In this document: one piece after another, positions 43,701 to 53,987 of the stretch
Layout of the letters: each line of letters begins with the position of its first letter
Position numbering within the stretch: position 1 is the first letter of the stretch
Assembly (NCBI GenBank): GCA_963693315.1
Contig: OY856188.1
Span: 98,430,915-98,494,914 of the forward strand
Source of the DNA: Diogma glabrata
Lineage: Eukaryota > Arthropoda > Insecta > Diptera > Cylindrotomidae
DNA: 64,000 nt
Direction: 5' to 3'
Position numbers and translations under genes: made by a program
Notes under the pieces: model-generated
The model's input: only the letters and a program-made list of their open reading frames with translations
What the model was told of the DNA's origin: nothing
Database searches by the model: none

Positions 43701-45913
43701 ATGTCTTTCAAATTGTGCTGTAACTTGTACGGTCTCAAAAATCATACGCGGACATCAAAAAATGTGAAACTGGTCACACCAGCTGTTATTCAAAAAGCTG
43801 CGACCCTAAATTTTACTTTGCGTGATGACCAGTTTATATGTAAAACATGTCCCAATTATATCTATAAAAATAAGGTAAATTTAATTATTTTATTAAAATG
43901 AATAAAAACTCATATGCAACTAATATTTTCTACAGCTTTCATGTTCGGAAACTATCGATAGTGAAATTATTTCTATAAATCAGGATGTTGAAAATGTTCC
44001 AACGAACGAAAATATACAAATACCTCCAGCATCTTTAGATCCATCACCAGTTTCGGTTGAAACTATATCTCCACCAGTTCCTGAACTACTTAATGACATT
44101 TTAGAAGATATTAACAATGTTCTTGGAAGGTTAGCCGAATCTCCTATCAAACAAAAACATATTACAACAGGAAGTTATAAAAAAATTGCAAATGTCACAT
44201 CGGCAATAAGTCAAAGAATATTTCAAGTAGATTCAGTTAAAGTGTTATCACCAAACGAGGAATGTGAATATACATCATGGCTTATGAACCTTAAAAAAGA
44301 ATTTAAAGATGCCAGCTGTAAATCAAAACAAGTGTTTTTGTTGACAACTCTACCACGTAAATTTTGGTCAAATCAACGTATCCAGGATGAATTTAATGCA
44401 TCAAGACGACTGGTAGAATTCACCATAGATCTGTTGGAAACAGTAGGTCTTTACAGTTGGCTTCAAAGCAAACAAGTGCACAGTTTGTCACAAAATATAG
44501 TAAAACAAATTCAAACAAAATTCTTATCAGATGAAATTAGTAGAACAATGCCTGGCCTTAAAGATGTTGTTACTATTACAGAAGGATCAACAAATATTAG
44601 GACATCAAAACGGTTGGTGTTATGGACCCTCACAGACATCTACGAAATGTTCTTGGAAGAAAACAAAGATGTCAAAATCAGCTGCTCAAAGTTCACTACG
44701 TTGCGACCGAAGCAATGTATTCTAGCCGGACCTACCGGAACACACAATGTCTGTATATGCATGATACATGAAAATGTACGTTTAATGTGTAAGCCACTCT
44801 TAAATTTAGTAAAAAATGTAAAAGATCTGCTTAAGAAACTGAGTTGTTCTAATGATACAGTGAATTGTGCAACAAATATATGCAATGATTGTAAAAATAT
44901 CGTGGAAGCTTACACAGAAACAATTTTGGAATCTCTTGAATTTTACGAAGAAATACATTATGCGAAATGGTTAATGCAAGATATTAGATATTCGTTAGAA
45001 CGCATGGAAAAAAATAAGGAAGAATTTGTAGAAGATTTAGTACATACATCGGTAAACAAATTAAAAATTCATGATTTCATCGCAAGGCAGCAATCAAAGT
45101 TTCTTAAGGATACGAAACAAAACTTGCGTCACGGCAAATACGTATTTATTATGGATTTTTCAGAAAACTACTCAATGATAACGCAGAATGAGAAACAAGC
45201 TGCACATTTCAATAAAGTTCAAGCCACAATCCACCCAATCGTAGTTTACTACAAATCATGTAATGATAAACCAGAGGTCTTATCTTTTGTCATTATATCT
45301 GATCATTTAATGCATAACACAGTTGCAGTTCATAAATACCAGGAAAAGTGTATTGAATTCATTGAAAAACAGCAAGAAATATATCCAAGCATCAAAAAAA
45401 TTTTATATTTTACTGATGGTTCAGCAGCTCAATATAAAAATAAGAAGAATTTCATACATCTCTGCAAACATATTGATGATTTTAAAATACCTGCAGAATG
45501 GCACTTCTTTGCAACTGCCCACGGAAAGGGTCCATCCGATGGGATTGGAGGAACACTTAAAAGCCCGGAATGTTTCGCTTAGAGGAGAAAAAATATCAAC
45601 AGCAAGGGAATTGTTTGAATGGGCGGAAATTTGGTCGAAAAAAACCAACCACGTTATGAAGTTTTTATATGTGTCTTCAGAAGATATCGAACTACAGGAA
45701 CAATTTCTTTCGATGCGGTTTCCGGACATTAAAACCACAAGTGGAACTCAAGGATTCCACTGTTTTTTACCGGATAACACTACACCCGATAAAATAATTG
45801 CCAAAATGTTTTCTTTTTCTAATGATCATAAATATTTCAATTTAAAGGCAAAAAAAATATATAAATTAATTAATTTTTTAATGTATTTATTTATAATATT
45901 GATTAAATTATAA
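43701..45913 (+). pseudogene. DDE/D-type transposase, two exons, one frameshift
   Basis: Exon 1 (43701-43874, 58 codons) starts MSFKLCC and carries Cys pairs (CC and CKTC) that may form a zinc finger. A 61-nt intron (43875-43935, GTAAAT to TTTCTACAG, phase 0) leads into exon 2, open from 43936 to 45582. Acidic residues suited to catalysis are Asp 465 in FIMDFSENYS, Asp 552 in YFTDGSAAQYKNK, and Glu 579 or Asp 593 in AEWHFFATAHGKGPSDGIGG. The conserved protein then continues in another frame from about 45566 (ARNVSLRGEKISTARELFEW) to about 45911, so one indel near 45557-45566 breaks the gene. Similar proteins occur, as I recall, in many copies in aphids and Hydra. Enzyme class is inferred from motifs and TIR context. 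Confidence 0.75.
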
Positions 45914-46049
45914 TGTTTATAGAAAAAATATTTTTTTAATGTTTTTTTCTAATGTTAGTGTTGGTGATGTTGAAATTATAACAAAATCTTCGATCATTGG
46001 GATCTCCTATTCTTATTCTGAATAAAAACCTGTTTCTCAATCAAAAATA

Positions 46050-46608
46050 CACAGAAAATAGTTCAAATTTATTGCAGGTGTTAAAATATGAAATGTTTAG
46101 TTTATTGGATTCACATTTAGTACAGGATTATTAACTTAATAAAAACACACATGTGAATTTTTCATATACCAAACTTTAAAAAATCGTAAGAAAAAATCCA
46201 TATTGAATGGCTCACTTTTTATTTCTTAATTTCATAGCTGCATATGTTTACTTTAAAATTTGTGAAAAACAAAAAAAAGGTGGTTTTTTGAGATATGAGC
46301 TTTGAAGTAAACCAAGGTTTTACGCGCTGCATAGCGGAAAAGAGAAAAGTTATTAATTTTAAACTTACTTATTTCAATTATTCAATTATTTTTCTTTTAA
46401 CTTGCAAAAATATACGTAAGTCGGATGAAATTTGTGGCACCTGACCACACAACATTGACACCATTACCAAAACTACGTAAAAAAGCCTCAAAATTCAACC
46501 GCGCATAACTCCGATTCAGAGTACTCAAAAAATAAAAGCAGAAATCACTTTTTTCCTTTCGTCAATACCAACAAAATATCAAAATTTCAGATTTTTAAAA
46601 AATAGTCC
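46050..46608 (-). repeat. Right terminal inverted repeat, about 560 bp
   Basis: Reverse complement of 42734-43333, with about 45 bp missing near the outer end and small differences such as GCGCTGCATAGCGG here against the complement of CCGCTAGGCGGCGC. Confidence 0.85.
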
Positions 46609-46623
46609 AATAATAGTATGTAT

Positions 46624-46757
46624 ATATGATGTTTTGTAGTTACACTAACACCAAAAATAATTCACTTTAAAAATAAAAAATAAAACAAAATTGATTTGAT
46701 TTTTGATTTCAAAGTGAATTATTTTTGGTGTTAGTGTAACTACAAAAAATCATATAT
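46624..46757. mobile_element. 134-bp hairpin flanked by 13-bp direct repeats
   Basis: Arms of about 45 bp starting ATATGATGTTTTGTAGTTAC and ending in the complement, separated by about 35 nt of A-rich loop. Immediately outside, taatagtatgtat occurs at 46611-46623 and again at 46758-46770. It lies 15 bp beyond the transposon terminus. The size fits a tiny MITE, but a 13-bp duplication is long for a DNA transposon. Confidence 0.7.
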
Positions 46758-46770
46758 TAATAGTATGTAT

Positions 46771-47746
46771 TATTGTATTGTTTTCTAACCCATAGCCTAA
46801 TGAACTTAACCTATTGTCTAATAAAAAATTTCCTATAAAAAATTATCATTATTCAATTGGTATGATTCCAATTGGAAAAATTGTTTTGATTATATTAAAA
46901 TTGTTTTCAAATTATAATCACTATACCTTTGATATGTTTTGCTCAAATATCAAATTTAAGTTAAATTCTCTTATTTTTTTTAGTTGAATTTGGTTGACTG
47001 CATGGGTTTTGGGTTTTTATCATCAGGTTTATTTTTAATCAGAAATTTGATTATTCAATTAAAACAGTAAAGATTTATTGTTTTAATTGAAGAAAACGTT
47101 TTTATTTTATTTAATACATAATTCTTTGTCAGTACTCAGTAGTAAATAAATAAATAAAGTAGTGTAATGAATTCGTGTTTAATGAATTTTATTCTCTCGG
47201 GAATAAACTATCTCATTACACACTTATTGATTAAATTATTATTATTTAATAATATATTAAATAACGGTTATAGAGTATACCGTAAAATGCAATTTAACGA
47301 TTCAAAAATCGGGTGTAAATCAGGTAATTTTTTCTAAATGAAAGAAAAATGCCAAAAATTACTATTTTACGCCCTAAAGCGTAAATATTTAAAGAATTAT
47401 AAACTCTAAATTTAAAAGAAAAAAATAGGATGTGGCTATTTCTAAAAAAAAATATACATACATTTACATACATATGTTTTGTGAAATTTTATTTTCAGGA
47501 AATTGTTTAATCTAAACATTTTTTGTTTGTTTGTAATTTAATATACAATTAAAATTAAATAAATTCATTGCTAAAGTAATTTAGAAAAAAATTAACAAAA
47601 AATTTAATGAATTTATCGATTTTCTATAAATATATTATACAAAAACTACGTATACCTACCAATCCGATAGATCAAATGCAACTGAAAAACAAAATGTTTT
47701 AAATAAATTAATACAGAAATTTAGAAAAAGAAATATTGGTTGCTAT
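46771..47746. other. AT-rich stretch with a small MITE-like terminus pair
   Basis: Near 47161-47225, AGTGTAATGA and TCATTACACACT form an inverted pair around GAATTCGTGTTTAATGAATT, which resembles the interior of the MITE at 61555-61671. No gene is seen. Confidence 0.4.
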
Positions 47747-47758
47747 AGTTAAATTTAG
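47747..47758. repeat. 12-bp target-site duplication of RTE-like LINE, left
   Basis: agttaaatttag, identical to 55404-55415. Confidence 0.8.
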
Positions 47759-47866
47759 GGGGTAGTGAAATCCGAAATTCTACGTCCACGCCGTGCTACC
47801 TGGGTAATGCTAACAGAATTAGGTTGGTGTAGTTGAGAGGGGCAGAGTAAATACTGCTTATACTCA

Positions 47867-49535
47867 ATGATTCTGCACCATGGCGAGTCAATGATTCTGC
47901 ACCATGACGAAGGGCTAACACCCCATTTCCGTAAAAAATTACTTGTCATGAATTCTGTACACAGGCCTCGGATTATCTCGGATTCATTATTAGAACGACC
48001 TCGGAAACTGTACCCGGACTACGATTTAAAAATGGGAACCTGGAACGTGCTAAGCCTTAGAAGACCAGGAGATCTACTAAAACTTACAAACCAAATCAAT
48101 AGCTATACACTGGATATAGTGGCGTTACAAGAACTAAGATGGCCAGGGAGTGGAATCCACGAAACAGCCAAGGGGTACACTCTCTACTATTGCGGTCATG
48201 AAAACGGAGGAGAATGTGGAGTTGGCTTTCTCATACATCGTCGCGTGAATCAACATGTTATCGACTTTCGCCCAATTAATATGCGGATATGCACAATGAG
48301 AATCCGTACGCAAAAATTTAATGTAACGATCATCAATGTTCATGCACCTACTGAAGACAAAGCAGATGACATTAAAGACCTGTTCTTTCTAGAACTCGAA
48401 GAAGTCATCAATAACATCCCGCGACACGATATAAAAATCGTGGTAGGTGACTTCAATGCGCAAATTGGTAGAAGTGCAGAACTTAAAACACATGTCGGCC
48501 CTAACAGCTTGCATCATGCTAGTAACAATAACGGCTTTCGCGCAGCTGAACTGGCTATGATGTATGATCTAGTAATTTCCAGCACTTTCTTTCCTCATAA
48601 GAGAATCCACAAGGCAACGTGGAAATCAAATGATGGAAGAACTGAAAATCAAATCGATCACGTCATGATTTCTAAGAGACACTCTACAAGTGTAACTGAC
48701 GTTAGATCATACAGAGGTGCTGATATGGACACCGATCATATGCTTGTCATCTTCAAGTATAAGTGCAAATTATCATCTACATTTAATAGGCAAGCAAAAA
48801 AGACCGTGCGCTGGAATGTCGAAGCATTTAAACACCTGGAAACACTGAATAGATATCAAAAAATTGTAACGCAAAGCATAGAAGAGCATGACATCCCCTC
48901 TGAGATGCCATTAAACATACAAGAAGAATGGCAAACGCTTCAATCAACCATCATATCCGCAGCACAAACTACAATCGGAAATCGACCACCGAAATCACGT
49001 AACGAATGGTTTGATGACGAGTGCCGCGAAAGCATTGAGCACAAACAAAAACTGCGAGAAAAATGGTTAACAAGAAACACCCGAAGCTCCCAAACTGATT
49101 ATCTATGCGCCAGAAAAGCCTCAGCAAAACTCCTACGGAAAAAGAAACGCGAACACATGAAGAGCTGTATCGAAAACATCAACCAACATGCGGCTAATGG
49201 AAATTCGAAAGAGTGTTTTGCCAATGCGCGGAATCTGACCAAAGATTTCCACCCAAGATCTACAGCCATCAAAAATGGAAACAACGAGCTTACAACAAGT
49301 GAACGTGATGTGCTGGAAGTATGGCGATCCCACTTTCAAGACCTACTGAATAGGACGAATGAAGTTCATCCTATTCGAGCAATTGCTTCGTCAAGTGAGG
49401 AGATTTTTGTCCCTTACCCAACAATAGAAGAAGTGGAAGCTGCCATCAAAAAATTAAAAAATGGCAAATCACCAGGTATCGATGGAATCCCTGCAGAACT
49501 ATTTAAGAATGGAGGAGCAGCTCTGGTCTCACGTA
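47867..49535 (+). pseudogene. RTE-like endonuclease and start of reverse transcriptase
   Basis: The open frame likely starts at one of the Met codons near 47867-47950. The AP-endonuclease domain shows GTWNVLSL, QELRW with the catalytic Glu, GVGFLIH, VVGDFNAQIG, NQIDHVMIS and DTDHMLV. A linker rich in Lys/Arg follows, then the first reverse-transcriptase motif KNGKSPGIDGIPAELFKNGG near 49460-49515. The frame is cut at 49535 by a transposon; the last codons to the stop at 49558 are transposon sequence. The rest resumes at 53988. Proteins of this kind are often mislabelled craniofacial development protein 2 in databases. Confidence 0.88.
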
Positions 49536-49559
49536 CACTCAGAGAATTCTGTTATTAAA

Positions 49560-49975
49560 AACTATCAAAATAGCCATTAGATTAATAATTTGGTGATTAT
49601 TATACAGCTAATCACAACTTGTGATTATTTTCACTAATTTCGTAATAACAGGCATTATTAAACTAATATTATTTGTTCGTAATATTTACTAACAAAAAAA
49701 ATTAAATTTTAAATCTAAAAACGATAGCTTTTATATTTATAAAAATTCTTATTGAAATAATAACATAATGGATTACATTTATATTAGGTATCCCTTGGAT
49801 AAATGACATATATTATTATAATAATAAAATTGTTTTTAAAATAATATTAGGTTATCAGATTAATAATACAATCTAATTAGATTAATAATAGGTTCTTATT
49901 AAATCAATAATAAGATGTTATTAAATTAATAATGAAACTTATTAAATTAATAATGGAACTTATATTTTACACTTT
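49560..49975. repeat. Left subterminal repeat region
   Basis: Many copies of words such as TTAGATTAATAAT, TTATTAAATTAATAATG and TTATTAAATCAATAATA at spacings of roughly 20-40 bp. Comparable words in both orientations occur at the right end. They are possible transposase-binding sites by analogy with CACTA elements. Confidence 0.6.
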
Positions 49976-50399
49976 TTAAATAAAAGAGAGCATAAATTTT
50001 TTATTAACGATTTTATTTATTTCAATTATTTTCATTTAATCTTAAAGTATTTATATTTCACAGTTTTAATTCTAAAATAATTCATAATTTTGCTTTAAAG
50101 TATTTTTAAATTTATATGTGATAAAAATTAAAAGAACAAAAGGAGTCTATGAGCGTATATAAAATAAAAAATATAGTAATATTTATTATATTTTACTATA
50201 TTTTTTATTAATTAAAAAATAAATTTACATAGCTAAACTAATGATATATATTATTGATTTGAATTTAACAAATCAATCAACAAATTGACCGAAGAATATG
50301 CTCTTTCTTTATCGCCTTTCAATGTATAAAAATACTTTTGGATAAAATTCCAAAATTGGTTGCTGATTGCGGATATTTTAAGTTGAATAAATAATAGTA

Positions 50400-50527
50400 T
50401 ATTTTCCTACAAGAGATGAAAACACTGTTTTTTTGTGAGTAAACATATGTTCACGAGACGCGCTAGCGTCGAGTGAGACATGTTTACGAACGAAAAAAGT
50501 TTTTATCTCGCGTAGGAAATGCAATTT
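50400..50527. repeat. Foldback hairpin 1
   Basis: The arm TTTCCTACAAGAGATGAAAAC pairs imperfectly with the complement at 50500-50522, and the apex is GACGCGCTAGCGTCGAGTGA. The arm length is about 55 bp. Confidence 0.7.
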
Positions 50528-50716
50528 TTTCCATGATAGTATATATATAATCAATATTTACTATAAATTATAAAGTTATAAATCGACAACAAAACATTCA
50601 AAATTCATATTCTATTTTTTCATGGTTACGTTGTTTAAAATACTTTATAAAATTATATGAAAAACCATAGCAACAATAATTTGTTATTCTTTTTCACTAG
50701 TGAATTGACATTTCGC

Positions 50717-50859
50717 ATAGAATAGTACATTATGATGCTAGGACGTAAAGCTAAAGATTTTGGACGGATGTGGAGTTTGCAAATCGAGGCGCTAGCTGAG
50801 ATTTGCACCCACATTAAGTCCAAAATAGCTTACGTCCGTGCATCATATACTATTTTTTA
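50717..50859. repeat. Foldback hairpin 2
   Basis: The left arm from AATAGTACATTATGATGC pairs with the right arm ending GCATCATATACTATTT, with an apex of GAGGCGCTAGCTGAG. The arm length is about 65 bp. Confidence 0.7.
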
Positions 50860-51466
50860 TTCGCCGCAAGCAAAATATTTTAAGAAAAGTTGTTTATTCT
50901 AAATTAAAATTATAAATTTTCATAAATTTTAAAATAAAAATATGTGGAACAAGTAACCCTTGAAAAAATATTTATTATTTTTTCCAAATTTTATGACAAC
51001 AAATGATAACAACTATTTTAATTGGATAATGAAATTTTGAATTTGCGGGTTGCTTTGATAAAAAAATTTATTTTTCATAGAATTTAAACAAATACAAATG
51101 ATTTTTACTTTTTTGGACGTAGCTATGACGACAAAATAAATAGTTGAAAAGTGATACTTTAAAGCCGCAAATCACAGTAATACTTTAATATATAGGCGAA
51201 TAAAAAAAATATTTTGAAGCACACATCAATTACTTTATCCACGACTAAAGAATATATGCTTTCCATGCGTATGCTTCCATTGTAATTGTATTCATTCCAC
51301 AACTAGTGAATTTGATTAAAATTCTTTAACAGCTTTATAGTTTATTAAATATTCCCCTAACAAATTAAACAACAAACTTGTTTTGTTTTTCGCTATCTTT
51401 GATGTTTTTATTTCATTATGGCGATACAAATTTTTGCATGAAAACTGGAAATTACAGTCGTGAATT

Positions 51467-51626
51467 AAATAGAATCTTGTATTCGCTTGTATTCGCTTGG
51501 GATGATGGCAATTCTTCACTTGGAGGATTCCCTCCCCTCGCTACGCTCGTTTCGGGAGACATTCCTCCTCGTGAAGAATTGCCTTCATTCTAAGCTCATA
51601 CAAGAATCTACTATTCCATGTTGTAT
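51467..51626. repeat. Foldback hairpin 3
   Basis: The arm with GGCAATTCTTCACTTGGAGG pairs with the right arm near 51560-51583; the apex is CCCCTCGCTACGCTCGTTTC. The arm length is about 70 bp. The plus-strand frame at 51378-51593 is a by-product of this repeat. Confidence 0.75.
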
Positions 51627-52161
51627 AAACTTCATACCGTACATTATCAAAGCATACTAGTTGGCTTTATTATAGACCCACTAATTAACAAAAGGGGCTG
51701 AATTGGTAATTTTTTATCGAAATGCTTTTGTAACATCTCTTCATCATTTTGAACAGTTTCGCCTATAATGGCAAAACTGTTTTAAGAATATCGAACAGTG
51801 TATTTCTTATAAATTTTATGCTATAAAGTTTTGTTGGTTTGACGGAGTATCCTGTGCAGTAAATACATAGTTGATAGCAGAATATCATCTAAATAATATA
51901 AAACAAAAAAATATTATAGTATTACAGAATCTAACATTGAATAGGTTTAATTGTTTTCAATCAAAAAAATTACAAATGACATGTCCAAAAACAACGTTTT
52001 AGCTTATAGTCGGGTATTCAAATACATCAGAAACAGAAACAGAATTTCATACAAATTTGACAGCAAAAAATTCTGTTGCTGTAAAATTTGAATGGAGTTC
52101 TGCTTCTGTTGTATGTGATTTTCAAGTTTTTGGAGCCAAAAAACAAATTTAAAAAACTTAC

Positions 52162-52884
52162 TTTCTGTCATACTCTCTGTATTGCGAAGTTCTTCAACCA
52201 TCTCTCTTAACTTTTCATCTTTAATTTGTTCTTCAAAAATGGGCTGAGTTTTCTGAGTAAATGGTTGATAATTTACAACCAAAATCGCTGGCTTTCGGAA
52301 ACATTGCTTTAAAATAAATGTCTATCTGAAAATTTTAAAAGGAATATTATTATAATTAATTATAATTATTATATATATATTATTATAATTATAATTAAAA
52401 TGTTATTGAAATATACTAATATTGAATTATTAATTACCAGTTTATAACCAAGCGGTAATTTAAATTGCTTCCATTTGGTTAAAATTTCCGAAGTTGATTT
52501 TAATTTTGAAATGTCGCTGAGTCTCAGTTGTTTAGTCCTGTCCCATGTTGACTCAATTTTAGCCCAACTACTCTGTTCATCGAACAAAATTTCTACATGT
52601 TCTGTCTGATGAATCTGCTTCAGGAACTGAAAAACCAATTTTTTTACCACACCATAGACAGTACAAAAATTTACAAAGTTTCACATACCAAACGTTATCG
52701 TTTAATAAAATCAACCGACCACCATAACTAATATTAATCGTGATTGATCTTCTGTCAAATCGTTTTTTTGTTTGTTTGTTTTCCTTTATTTCTCTGAGAG
52801 AGAAACCGGTTTGTCTTCCCAAAGACGTGCATAAATTTTTCATTTGATTCAAAATTGTACAATTATTGCGAGTTTCTTTTAAAT
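52162..52884 (-). CDS. Unrecognised spliced coding fragment inside the TIR element
   Basis: Three exon-like frames on the minus strand. Exon A, 52884-52689, after acceptor TTCTTATAG, ends at a G|GTATGT donor. Exon B, 52626-52438 (63 codons, phase 0), after TTTTTCAG, ends at CTG|GTAATT and reads LFDEQSSWAKIESTWDR and KWKQFKLPLGYKL. Exon C, 52306-52162, after TTTTAAAG, ends at the strong donor GAAA|GTAAGT and reads CFRKPAILVVNYQPFTQ. B and C join in phase; A and B do not with these sites, so A may be wrong or the gene decayed. No known domain is recognised. It could be an accessory gene of the transposon or a captured host fragment. Confidence 0.35.
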
Positions 52885-53539
52885 CTATAAGAAAAAAACC
52901 TACCACAAAAAAATAATAGTTTCTCCCTCACTGCTACTATATAAAAAGAAATAAGAAAAATGACAGATTAGGATTTGATCTAACCAAACATATAAATTTT
53001 AATCTTTTATCTATTCAAAATAAACTACACAATAATGAAAAGTTTGTCGTCAGCTAGTTTTCATAATATACTTTCAGGATGTATACATACCTTAAATATT
53101 TGCACATTTGCATTATAAAATAATAAAATGTTCACTATTATAAAATCACTGGAAATAACACAATAAATGTAAAATACTCTCGTAATTATTTTCATTCATT
53201 TTATAAAAATTAGCACAACTAAAAATAATAGATTGTACTTTTTGTTTCGTTTTAAATTATTTAATTGTTTTTAATTTATAATTTAATACAATAGTTGGTT
53301 GTTGTAAATAAACAGAAATGCAAATGGCGAAATGAGAAATTGAATATGACATATTAGCAAAGACGATTTCTTATGTCTCTCTTCATACAATTTTTAAGTT
53401 ATGTTTTCTCTATATTTATATATACTCTAAGAATAAAATAATCTTCCTTTTTTAATTTTCTTAACACTTTTAACTTTTCACAAAACTTTTAAATATTTTT
53501 TAAAGTTGTTTATTCAGCGTCTGGATATAAACTGTGATT

Positions 53540-53970
53540 CTTACCAATATTTTATTAATCGTTATTCAAAATAATAACCTAAAGTAAGATTAATGTATAC
53601 TATTATTAATTTAATAACCTACGTTTTGAAAGTAAAAACGTCGATGATTAATCTAATAAAATGGTTATTAAAATTAACTACAAAAATAATAATTTATGTT
53701 TTTATTTTAATAGCTCTACGTTAATCACATAATTTTTTATTTGATTGTCTGAATTCATCATTTTAATAAGAATTGGTTATTAGTTTAATCAACCGTTGTG
53801 ATTTTTTAATAATATTGACCGTATTTTTATTTTGATAAAACATTTTTATTAAAATAATAACAAAAAGTATTAATCGAACGAATGTGGCAATTACTTTAAT
53901 AAAAATCGTTATTAGATTGATAAAATAACTTATTACACATTTTTAAAACGGGCGGTTATTAAATTTACTG
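53540..53970. repeat. Right subterminal repeat region
   Basis: Repeated words such as CTATTATTAATTTAATAACC, TTAATCTAATAAAATGGTTA, GGTTATTAGTTTAATCAACC and CGTTATTAGATTGATAAAAT, in mixed orientation, mirror the left subterminal region. Confidence 0.6.
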
Positions 53971-53987
53971 ACAAAATTCTCTGAGTG

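Larger units (their letters stand above)
42734..46608 (+). mobile_element. DNA transposon with about 600-bp TIRs and spliced transposase
   Basis: A 3,875-bp element. Long inverted repeats at 42734-43333 and 46050-46608 match over nearly their whole length; the right one lacks about 45 bp near its outer end. Termini are GGGCTATT and the complement of GGACTATT, flanked by AATA. Between them lies one gene on the plus strand (43701-45913) with a short intron and a single frameshift. The 4-bp duplication and the transposase type make a Sola-like superfamily my best guess, with low certainty. Confidence 0.85.
49536..53987. mobile_element. 4,452-bp TIR element inserted in the LINE, CACTA-like
   Basis: Termini CACTCAGAGAATTCTGT and the complement of CACTCAGAGAATTTTGT (one mismatch in 17). 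It is flanked by TA/TA; removing the element and one TA restores the LINE frame. Both ends, over about 430 bp, are dense in variants of TTATTAAATTAATAAT, on both strands. Such subterminal repeats together with CACT termini and a 2-bp duplication suggest the CACTA/EnSpm superfamily. The interior holds three foldback hairpins and a minus-strand spliced coding fragment, but I find no transposase, so this copy is probably non-autonomous. Confidence 0.82.

Noticed and set aside
51378..51593. 71-codon plus-strand frame with LGGFPPLATLVSGDIPPRE
   Set aside because: It is a translation through foldback hairpin 3.
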